A stretch of 64,000 nucleotides of DNA. Source: Paenibacillus endophyticus. Its GTDB lineage: Bacteria; Bacillota; Bacilli; Paenibacillales; Paenibacillaceae. Under the pieces are notes generated by a model. That model was given only the letters and a program-made list of their open reading frames with translations, was not told the DNA's origin and searched no databases. Made by a program: the position numbers and the translations under genes. This document shows positions 26,046-33,293 of this stretch, in pieces. The number at the start of each line of letters is the position of its first letter. Positions within the stretch are counted from its first letter, which is position 1. The stretch covers positions 83,252 to 147,251 of the forward strand of contig NZ_JACHXW010000018.1 of the NCBI RefSeq assembly GCF_014192395.1. The letters are read 5' to 3'.

Positions 26046-26435
26046 TTAGCGGCGTTTTCGATTTGACTTACTGCGGGATGCTGCGACGGCTCTTGATCTA
26101 TGTTTTTGTTTTTTTGTCGTTTTTGAAGGAGAAGGCACGCCTTTGACGAAAGCTTTTGCACCAAATAGATTGCCTGCCATTTTGAAAGCAGGCCGTATTT
26201 GCTGGAAAATACCGAAAAATTGCTGGACTTTGCCCATCATGGACATCATTCCGTCGAGGCCGCCAAAAACGCCTATTCGGGAAAAGGAAGGACGTTCGCT
26301 TTCAGGAAGCGCCGGTGCAGGAGCTGCAGGCATTGCCGGCAATGCGGGCGATACAGGTGACATGGTGATGTCCATCAGTGACTCGCTTCCTGTTGGAAGA
26401 ATAGTGCTGGTCCGAGCCTTTTTTATTCGTTTCAC
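26046..26435 (-). CDS. Small low-complexity protein, possibly YqfQ/VrrA-like
   Basis: 129 residues: a Pro/Ala-rich N-terminal third, a central segment GVFGGLDGMMSMMGKVQQFFG followed by FQQIRPAFKMAGNLF, and a strongly basic tail (SKTTKKQKHRSRAVAASRSK). The central repeat-like helix and basic end recall YqfQ/VrrA-type proteins of spore formers, some of which are spore-coat related, but the match is by eye and weak. The start is GTG at 26435 with AAGGAAAG upstream. It could also be a nucleic-acid-binding or envelope-associated protein. Confidence 0.6.
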   Translation of the reverse strand: MKRIKKARTSTILPTGSESLMDITMSPVSPALPAMPAAPAPALPESERPSFSRIGVFGGLDGMMSMMGKVQQFFGIFQQIRPAFKMAGNLFGAKAFVKGVPSPSKTTKKQKHRSRAVAASRSKSNRKRR

Positions 26436-26844
26436 TATCGATCACTTTCCTTTCTTTCATGATTTGCGTCAAAGCTTCTAAACGAATTGAAAAGCTTATA
26501 GCTAGCGGAATTGATTCTCTCGCGGCTATTTGTACCTCCTTTTTCGTATTTTATTTAACATATGTACGAACCTCGTGCTATGATTGGATATTTGTTACCG
26601 AGACTTTTAATCTACGACATTAGCCTTGTGCTGCTTTTAATAGAAATCACCCGAAGACACAAAATGGCTCCACAGGTTAGATCGCCTGTACAGCCATTTT
26701 CTTTGAAATATAGGAAAGCATATGATTTCGCCGACTTTCTCTATATTTCTCCGCGAAACGTAAGCTACCCGCCAGAGGACGGCTTCAGCCGTTTACGCTT
26801 ATTCCCATCACTTATTATGGCTCAAATCGATTCGAGCGTTCTGT
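26436..26844. other. Non-coding gap before the zinc-ribbon gene
   Basis: No convincing gene. A plus-strand frame of 115 codons is open here but has no ribosome site and no protein-like composition. The clearest element is a hairpin at 26661-26700. Confidence 0.6.
26661..26700 (-). terminator. Hairpin after the zinc-ribbon membrane protein gene
   Basis: AAAATGGCT (26661-26669) pairs with AGCCATTTT (26692-26700), with an inner ACAGG/CCTGT pairing. It lies downstream of the minus-strand unit ending at 26845. Flanking T tracts are short, so strength and direction are uncertain. Confidence 0.5.
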
Positions 26845-27795
26845 TTAGTCGCGATTCCGTTTGCCGAGCTGGAAATCCTCGTCAAATTTGTACTTCTCGT
26901 TATAAATAGCCATGACCTCTTCATATAACGGGCCATTGCTGGTTTGGGCATTGCTCTGCACCATTCGATACAGCCGCAGGAAGCGGTCTTTGGGCAGCTT
27001 GCGCGCATATCGAACAATCAAATAGGGATAGAGTACCATATATCTCTTCAACCGGACTGCAGCACTTGTGACGTTCACGAGGATGCTCTCGCCATGCTCC
27101 ATTTTTAGAATATGAGACTCGTGGAGCAAAACGTACCGGAATGTGTTTTCCTTCAGCAGGTCGCGTCTGATTTTGGCAAGCTCGCCAATATATTCGACGA
27201 GATCGGGATCGAATTGGTCCATGAGCAATGGATCCAGCATTAAGTCCATGTCCTTGCGGAGCACAAAGGATTGGAGCAGCAAGATTTGTTCGATGCGAAG
27301 CTGGTCTGTATGAACGAGAGCGCCGATCTCCCGGAGCATCTCATAAGCGAGCGTTTTGTTACCGCCATGAAATACGCTAATGGCCATTTCACGGTCATGG
27401 GCAAGGCCCGTTATGAGAGAGTAAGCCTCCTTGCGAAATAATTTATCTAATTCTATTTGCAAAAGTGCAGGGGTCGACCGTCTCTGCATCGTCCATAATA
27501 GAGCGAGTAGCGACGTGCCTCCTAGAGCGAGCCATATCGTTTGCATCGTTGACTGGCTCATGATGAGGCCGAATGCTAGTAGCAGCAATACGATCGTTCG
27601 TGATCCCCACAGTGAACGACGCAGCTTGGAAGCAGCTCGTTTCTCCACCTGCTGCAATGCCGATTTGCCGCATATCGGACATTTTTCTTCGCCAAGAACA
27701 GTAAAGTGATTGCAGCTGCGGCAAATTTTAAGCTTATCGTAAGGAAAGCGTGTTTTAATATAAGGAGCAAGGAGCACCGGCTGTTTTTTTATCAT
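26845..27795 (-). CDS. Zinc-ribbon membrane protein of unknown function
   Basis: Not assigned to a known family. The N-terminus carries a zinc ribbon: Cys pairs in KICRSCNHF (about residues 24-27) and EKCPICGKS (about 39-42). Two adjacent hydrophobic segments follow (residues about 65-105). The C-terminal 200 residues are helical and look like a repeat-type scaffold (MDLMLDPLLMDQFDPDLVEYIG and HESHILKMEHGESILVNVTSAAVRLKRYM). The start overlaps the stop of a 51-residue gene by ATGA. The unit is divergent from the tubulin-like gene cluster. The cluster GTPase also has an N-terminal zinc ribbon, so a shared role is plausible but unproven. Confidence 0.75.
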   Translation of the reverse strand: MIKKQPVLLAPYIKTRFPYDKLKICRSCNHFTVLGEEKCPICGKSALQQVEKRAASKLRRSLWGSRTIVLLLLAFGLIMSQSTMQTIWLALGGTSLLALLWTMQRRSTPALLQIELDKLFRKEAYSLITGLAHDREMAISVFHGGNKTLAYEMLREIGALVHTDQLRIEQILLLQSFVLRKDMDLMLDPLLMDQFDPDLVEYIGELAKIRRDLLKENTFRYVLLHESHILKMEHGESILVNVTSAAVRLKRYMVLYPYLIVRYARKLPKDRFLRLYRMVQSNAQTSNGPLYEEVMAIYNEKYKFDEDFQLGKRNRD

Positions 27796-27947
27796 TCGCG
27801 GTCACGCTGCCCACTGCTTTTTAGAATAGATAAGACCAGCTTGCTGAGCTGTTCCGGAGATGGGGCCTGTTTTTGTTTGGAACGGTATCGAATGACATTG
27901 ATGCTGACAAAAAGAAACAATAATCCTAGGCAGACGTATGTAACCAT
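27792..27947 (-). CDS. 51-residue single-span membrane protein
   Basis: A small gene. From ATG at 27947, behind AGAGAGGGA with about 6 bases spacing, it encodes an N-terminal hydrophobic helix (VTYVCLGLLFLFVSINVI, residues 2-19), a basic stop-transfer patch (RYRSKQKQ) and a short cytoplasmic helix (SPEQLSKLVLSILKS). Its TGA stop overlaps the ATG of the zinc-ribbon gene by 4 bases (ATGA), a strong sign of translational coupling. No family is recognised. It may be a small subunit or anchor for the protein encoded next. Confidence 0.7.
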   Translation of the reverse strand: MVTYVCLGLLFLFVSINVIRYRSKQKQAPSPEQLSKLVLSILKSSGQRDRE

Positions 27948-27993
27948 GTATGGTCCCTCTCTTACAGTAAAAGTGATTTATGGAAATCTATCA

Positions 27994-28017
27994 GGTATAC
28001 TTACTTAGTAGTATACC
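27994..28017. promoter_or_regulatory. Inverted repeat between divergent units of the tubulin-like locus
   Basis: GGTATACT (27994-28001) and AGTATACC (28010-28017) are perfect inverted copies with an 8-base spacer. Each arm contains a TATACT that could be a -10 box, one for each direction. It is therefore a candidate site for coordinated control of the divergent transcripts; the -35 regions are weak on both sides. Confidence 0.55.
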
Positions 28018-28098
28018 ACCTTACTGGGAGCCATGACTAACAGCGACTATAGGACTAGCAGATCGGGTCCGTTCGTCCCACAACAAAGGAGTACAAAC

Positions 28099-29877
28099 AT
28101 GAATAGACTTAAACGAGCTACACGACAACTTATATTGGCTTCCGCAATATGCTTGCTTTCAATCAGCAGTCTCTCTATCGCGCATGCAGCGCAGGGAACA
28201 TCGCGAATTGACGCGGTTTTGGTACTTGATGTGAGCAACTCCATGAGCAAGAGCGATCCGGGGAAAATCGGCAACGAGGCGATGAAGATGTTCATCGATA
28301 TGCTGTCGACCAAGGGAGATCAGGTCGGAATCGTTGCTTACACGGATGAGATTCAGCGCGAAAAAGCACTGCTGGAGATTGAATCTGCTGCGGATAAAAC
28401 GAATCTGAAAGGCTTCATTGACCAATTGAACCGCGGCGCTTACACCGACGTTTCCGTTGGGGTTAAGGAAGCCGTGCAAATATTGGAGGATGGCGCTGAT
28501 CCTGCGCATGAGCCCATGATTATTCTGCTGGCGGATGGAAACAACGATTTCGATGATGCATCCGGCAGAACGCAAGCACAGTCTGATGCAGACATGGACA
28601 AGGCCATTCAAGAAGCGAACGACAGCGGCGTGCCGATTTACACGATTGGTCTGAATGCGGATGGGAAGCTGAATAAGGAGGCGCTCGCTGAGCTTTCGGA
28701 CTTGACCGGGGGCAAGTCGTTCTCCACGGACTCGGCGGATGATCTGCCGCAAATATTGAGCGAGATATTTGCCAGCCATCTCGATTTGAACGTCGTTCCT
28801 GTGGATTCTTTTACGGCGGACGGCAACTACCAAAACGTGAAAATCTCCGTTCCCAACGCAAACGTGCTGGAGGCGAATATTTCAATTATGTCATCCAAGC
28901 CCGTGGAAGCGAAGCTAATCGACCCATCGGGCAATAGCGTCGCCATTCCTTCGGATGATATTCTGCTGTCGAAGTCGAAGAGCTATTCATTGATTAAGCT
29001 GCTTACACCAGTCGAAGGCGATTGGACGCTGCAAGTAAAAGGCGTGAATCGCGATAAAATCGATATCAATCTTATTTTCAACTACGATCTGGGTTTGGCG
29101 ATAGATCCCCTCGCTCAAACCTCCTATTCAAAGGGGGATGCCGTTACAGTCCGTTCCTATTTGATCAGCGGCGGACAAAAGTTGAAGGATGAGGAGCAGT
29201 ACAGCAACATGAGCGCGGTTTTGCTCGTTAAGGATTTGGATACGGGTACGACGAAGGAAGTGCCTATGGACAATGGAGGCGACCATTTCGAAGGAACGTA
29301 TAAGATTGAGGACGAGCACGACTATGAAATCAAAGTGAAAGCGGAAGAAGAGAGCTTTTTCCGTGAAACCGAGGCGCTCGCGATTACGGCCAAGCGGGCA
29401 GGATCAGGTCAGGCAACACCGAATCAGCCTGCGGTTGAAGAAAAGAAGCCGTTCCCGGTCGTACCTGTCATTCTGGGAGTAATAGGTCTCGCAGCTGTAC
29501 TCGCGGCAGCATTTTTTATCCTGCGTCTCCTGAAAAAGGCGAACCGAGGCTTCGTTGGCCAGCTTATTATAGAAATTAGGGACGAGAACACCGGTGACAA
29601 AACGTCGCCGCAGTACAAGAAGCTGTCCGCCTTCAAAGGCAAGCTGCTGCTTCATCAATTGCTGCAGCTCGCTCCCGAGCTTAAGGAAACGGAGAAGGTG
29701 CTTTTCAAGCCAGGCAGCAATGATCGTATTGTTTTGCAAAACGCCTCCTTATGCACGATCGAGAAAGCAGGGCGAACCATCGATGCATCCCGTGAATTTG
29801 AAATGAAAAGCGGAGACAGCATCACGGTGTCGCTGAAGCAAGTAGACAAGACGATATTCATTGAATATTTGGTATAA
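28099..29877 (+). CDS. Secreted/membrane VWA domain protein
   Basis: First gene of the tubulin-like cluster. A signal peptide (residues about 1-32, ending IAHA-AQ) leads into an extracytoplasmic VWA domain (about 37-235) with an intact metal-ion-dependent adhesion site DVSNS (Asp44, Ser46, Ser48) and ILLADGNND. Beta-rich domains (about 240-440) resembling immunoglobulin-like folds follow, then one membrane span (about 452-476, VIGLAAVLAAAFFIL within it), then a cytoplasmic tail of about 110 residues ending IFIEYLV, which looks beta-rich. The ATG at 28099 follows AAAGGAG; an in-frame upstream ATG at 28033 lacks a site. VWA proteins usually bind protein partners through the metal site; here it may link the outer surface to the cytoplasmic machinery. 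Confidence 0.85.
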   Translation: MNRLKRATRQLILASAICLLSISSLSIAHAAQGTSRIDAVLVLDVSNSMSKSDPGKIGNEAMKMFIDMLSTKGDQVGIVAYTDEIQREKALLEIESAADKTNLKGFIDQLNRGAYTDVSVGVKEAVQILEDGADPAHEPMIILLADGNNDFDDASGRTQAQSDADMDKAIQEANDSGVPIYTIGLNADGKLNKEALAELSDLTGGKSFSTDSADDLPQILSEIFASHLDLNVVPVDSFTADGNYQNVKISVPNANVLEANISIMSSKPVEAKLIDPSGNSVAIPSDDILLSKSKSYSLIKLLTPVEGDWTLQVKGVNRDKIDINLIFNYDLGLAIDPLAQTSYSKGDAVTVRSYLISGGQKLKDEEQYSNMSAVLLVKDLDTGTTKEVPMDNGGDHFEGTYKIEDEHDYEIKVKAEEESFFRETEALAITAKRAGSGQATPNQPAVEEKKPFPVVPVILGVIGLAAVLAAAFFILRLLKKANRGFVGQLIIEIRDENTGDKTSPQYKKLSAFKGKLLLHQLLQLAPELKETEKVLFKPGSNDRIVLQNASLCTIEKAGRTIDASREFEMKSGDSITVSLKQVDKTIFIEYLV

Positions 29878-29901
29878 ATAGAGCCCTGGAGGGAAATAAA
29901 C

Positions 29902-32900
29902 ATGAAACCGATCGTAAGAGAACATATACAGCAGCTTGACGTATCGCTTGGCGGAGGCATTGTCAGCGAGAAAATCCGGGTTGACACCATCGACAACCCG
30001 ATTCTGATTATTGGACTTGGGGGTACCGGAATCGATGCGCTCCTGCGCCTGAAATACCAGATTAACCGCCGGTTCAAGCTGCCGGAGGATCCGATCTCCA
30101 AGCGTAAACGCGATAAGCCGGATAACGTGGAATTTCTTGCTTTTGAAACGAATGAACAAGACCGCAATAAAAAATACAAGGGGATCGGACTCGACCCGAT
30201 TAATGAATTCGTGCTTTTATCCAATGCCGAGGTTGGCGGACTTCTGCAAAACCGCAGCATCCTGGAGCCGTACATTACCGATTGGCTGTCCCCTGAGCTG
30301 AGCATTACGGACGGGATGAACGGTGCTGCAGGCGTGCGCCAGGCTGGGCGCCTGCTGCTGTTCACAAAGATTAACCAAGTCGTGCAGAGCATCGACAAGA
30401 AAATTAAAACGCTGTCTGTCGGCACGAACAAAAAGCTGATGGTATTTCTGTTGACTGGATTATCCGGAGGCACGGGCAGCGGTTGCTTCCTCGATATTTC
30501 GTATATCGTAAGAGGGATCATCGAGCGCGACCACGGCTCCGCGGGCATTGACCGCGTAAATACGCTGGGATACCTGTTCACGCCGGATATCAATCTGGCG
30601 AACAAAAGTTTGAGTGACCATACGCGCGAGTATATCAAAAAGAATGGCTACGCCGCATTGAAAGAGCTCGACTATTGGATGAACGTAGACGGTCGAGGCG
30701 AGCGGTTCAAGCAGCAGTACGGCAGTATCCTATCTGTTAATTCGCCGCTTCCGCCGTTTAATCTATGCCATCTGATCTCTGCGACGAACGCGGAGGGCAA
30801 GCTACTTGAGAATGCATACGATTATTGCATGAACGTAACGGCAGAGAATATTACGAACTTCATCTCAAGCGAAGAAAAGCAGTCGGGCGAAGAATTCGCC
30901 ATCCATGACTATATCAGCAATATCCGGACGAACATCGCGCAAATGAACAAGATGTACCCGGCCAACTACGATTACAATATTATCGGGGCTTCCTCGGCCG
31001 TATTGCCGATCGAGGAAATGACCACATATTTGGCATATCGCCTATTCAATAAAATGGATAAGATGTTCGAGAAGGCGCCGAGCCAGGATGATGTCGAGAA
31101 GTTTGCGCGCAAGCTGGGCATCGACCTCGAAACGATGATGAAAACATTCGATTCGCGCGTGCCAGAGCCGCTTCCGGGCTTCGAGAACAGCGAACGGCTG
31201 AATTACAGTAACGTGATTAAGCTGCAAGCGGTCAACATGGACACCGAGCTGGAGCAAAACTTCCTTGCAAGAGCCCGTGAGGAATACATTAAGGCCAAGA
31301 AACAGCTGCCCGGCGAAATCGTTGGGCAATTTACCGACCAAATCAGGCGTACCTTCCTGCATCCGGAGCAGGGCCCTTTCTATGTGTCGCGTCTGCTCTA
31401 CACCGAGAAAGGATTCTGCTTGTTGAAAATGCTGCTTTCTTATATCGAGACGCTTCGCGAGGGCTTGCTTAGGCTTCCGCGTGAAATCGAGGCGGCAAGG
31501 GAGCAGGCCGATGAGCGCATGGGCGATGCCAAAAGCGCATTCGTGTCGAAGGATAAAAAGAAAAACAACTATATCGAAGCAAAAATCAATGAGTATTGGC
31601 TGCATGCCGACGTTGAGCGCATGGAGCAATTAATCGAATTTTACGAGGATCTTCATCAGCTGCTGAACAACGAGAACAATCGGATCTACAACGTATTTAC
31701 CGAAATTTTAAATACGCTTAATGCCATTTTTGCGAAAAACGGCGATCTTCTTATGAAAGGCGATGAGCAAGCGGATCATAAGGGAAACAAAACGTACTAT
31801 TGGAACATTGTCGGCGTGCCCGATATATCCGATGTAATCAGCCGCATGATGGACAAGAAAGACGGCGACGATCTCATCCGCGATTTCACGCAGGAGCTGC
31901 TCGACCATTCCAACCTTTGGGTGAAGGAGCAGGAAATTGATATCGTCAGCTCGATCTCGGAGTTTTTGACTGATAAATTCGGCGATCTCATTATGAAATC
32001 AATGGAAGAGTTTCTTGTCATGAAGTACGGGCACGATGAATCGATCGAAAAATTCGTTGAGCGCCATATCGCAAGCAAGCTGGATGAAGAGGCTGTGCCC
32101 GTCTTTCATCTAAGCAACAGCTCCGGCAATTTGCATGTACCGTCATGGGGCTTCGTTTCGGTTCCCGTACAAGCACCGAGCATACTGCGCGGCATTCGGA
32201 ACTACCAGAACAACTCGATCGGAAAATCACATTTCACGATCAAGGAAAGCGAAGTGAAAAACCGGATATTCTGGCTGAATACGAGGAATGGCGTGCCATT
32301 GTTCGTGTATACGCCGCTTAAGGTATATGAGGAAAGCTATGAGCGCACGATTCTGGATAAGGAAGGCATCGGCCGCCATCTGGTGCAGACTGACCGCAAC
32401 AACTGGACGTATTTGCCATCGCCAATTCCCGAGAAGTCATGGGGAGATACGTATGTGAACACACGGGTACAAAGCTATAATGCTAGAGTCCGTGCCGAGT
32501 TTGCGAAAGCGGAGAGCTATCAAATCATTGCCGAGAAGGGTGTCGACCACAATACGAGCAATCGTTATTCGGTTCGGTTCACGAAACCATTCCAGCTCTC
32601 CGAGCATCTAAAGTCTTTCAATATGCAGCTGGATGCGGCGAAGCCTAATTTAGGCGAGGTGAAACGGGCGTTGATTGAATTGAAGCGTCTGCTGGCAGAA
32701 GGGCTGGAGACGGAATCGACCAAGGATATTTTCGGAAGCTTCTCCGCAGAGCTTGCCCAAGAAAACTTGATTCGATCACCGGAGCAGCTGATGCGGGTTC
32801 GCGACGAATTAGCCAAATACGAGCAGATTGCAGCTAAAGCAGGCGAGCTTGAGCAGCTATTGCTTCTGCATCAAGGCGAAGAGAAATGGTTTGACCAATT

Positions 32901-33291
32901 TATTGAGGCGCTTTACACGGATACGATCGCAAAGAAAGGCGCGCTTTACGTGTACGACCGTGATCCGGAAGAAGAGGCATGGACGCCATTCGCCAATCTC
33001 ATGAAAAGCAGCAGCTATGTGGAGCATGAGGTATTCGAGAGCTTCCGGCGCTTGGACGAGAAAAGCCGCAGCACGTTGATGCGCAAAGCGTCCCGAAGAG
33101 TAACAGAACTTACGGCAACAGAGGACACGAAGCTGTTGCTTCATAAGCTTGAGGAGCTGTTTGGTCAATTCCTTGATGCGCGCGAGCGTCTTGAATACGA
33201 GAAGCTGGAGCTTGCAAACGGTGAAGAGCTGCATAGGTTCTATAAAGAAATGACTTCCAAACTAAATGAAATCCGCAGAAAGTTGAAATAG
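29902..33291 (+). CDS. Large tubulin/FtsZ-like protein
   Basis: Core gene of the cluster. The N-terminal domain has a Rossmann-type nucleotide fold: LIIGLGGTG (Gly38-Gly43) as the first glycine loop and LLTGLSGGTGSGC with GGTGSG at residues 189-194, the signature loop of the tubulin/FtsZ superfamily. The remaining roughly 700 residues are charged, largely helical, and absent from FtsZ (about 380 residues in total); I could not place the T7 catalytic loop with confidence. No signal peptide or membrane span, so cytoplasmic. Family knowledge: long FtsZ-like proteins next to VWA and GTPase genes have been proposed to act in membrane remodelling. It starts 24 bases after the VWA gene, with GGAGGG upstream. 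Confidence 0.88.
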   Translation: MKPIVREHIQQLDVSLGGGIVSEKIRVDTIDNPILIIGLGGTGIDALLRLKYQINRRFKLPEDPISKRKRDKPDNVEFLAFETNEQDRNKKYKGIGLDPINEFVLLSNAEVGGLLQNRSILEPYITDWLSPELSITDGMNGAAGVRQAGRLLLFTKINQVVQSIDKKIKTLSVGTNKKLMVFLLTGLSGGTGSGCFLDISYIVRGIIERDHGSAGIDRVNTLGYLFTPDINLANKSLSDHTREYIKKNGYAALKELDYWMNVDGRGERFKQQYGSILSVNSPLPPFNLCHLISATNAEGKLLENAYDYCMNVTAENITNFISSEEKQSGEEFAIHDYISNIRTNIAQMNKMYPANYDYNIIGASSAVLPIEEMTTYLAYRLFNKMDKMFEKAPSQDDVEKFARKLGIDLETMMKTFDSRVPEPLPGFENSERLNYSNVIKLQAVNMDTELEQNFLARAREEYIKAKKQLPGEIVGQFTDQIRRTFLHPEQGPFYVSRLLYTEKGFCLLKMLLSYIETLREGLLRLPREIEAAREQADERMGDAKSAFVSKDKKKNNYIEAKINEYWLHADVERMEQLIEFYEDLHQLLNNENNRIYNVFTEILNTLNAIFAKNGDLLMKGDEQADHKGNKTYYWNIVGVPDISDVISRMMDKKDGDDLIRDFTQELLDHSNLWVKEQEIDIVSSISEFLTDKFGDLIMKSMEEFLVMKYGHDESIEKFVERHIASKLDEEAVPVFHLSNSSGNLHVPSWGFVSVPVQAPSILRGIRNYQNNSIGKSHFTIKESEVKNRIFWLNTRNGVPLFVYTPLKVYEESYERTILDKEGIGRHLVQTDRNNWTYLPSPIPEKSWGDTYVNTRVQSYNARVRAEFAKAESYQIIAEKGVDHNTSNRYSVRFTKPFQLSEHLKSFNMQLDAAKPNLGEVKRALIELKRLLAEGLETESTKDIFGSFSAELAQENLIRSPEQLMRVRDELAKYEQIAAKAGELEQLLLLHQGEEKWFDQFIEALYTDTIAKKGALYVYDRDPEEEAWTPFANLMKSSSYVEHEVFESFRRLDEKSRSTLMRKASRRVTELTATEDTKLLLHKLEELFGQFLDARERLEYEKLELANGEELHRFYKEMTSKLNEIRRKLK

Positions 33292-33293
33292 AG

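Noticed and set aside
26562..26909. Plus-strand frame of 115 codons in the gap before the zinc-ribbon gene
   Set aside because: No ribosome site, low-quality composition, overlaps the coding end of a real minus-strand gene and a hairpin.
29655..30638. Minus-strand frame of 327 codons opposite the VWA and tubulin-like genes
   Set aside because: The frame spans the gap between two well-supported genes, is rich in Ser/Arg/Ile as expected of antisense shadow, and has no start signal.
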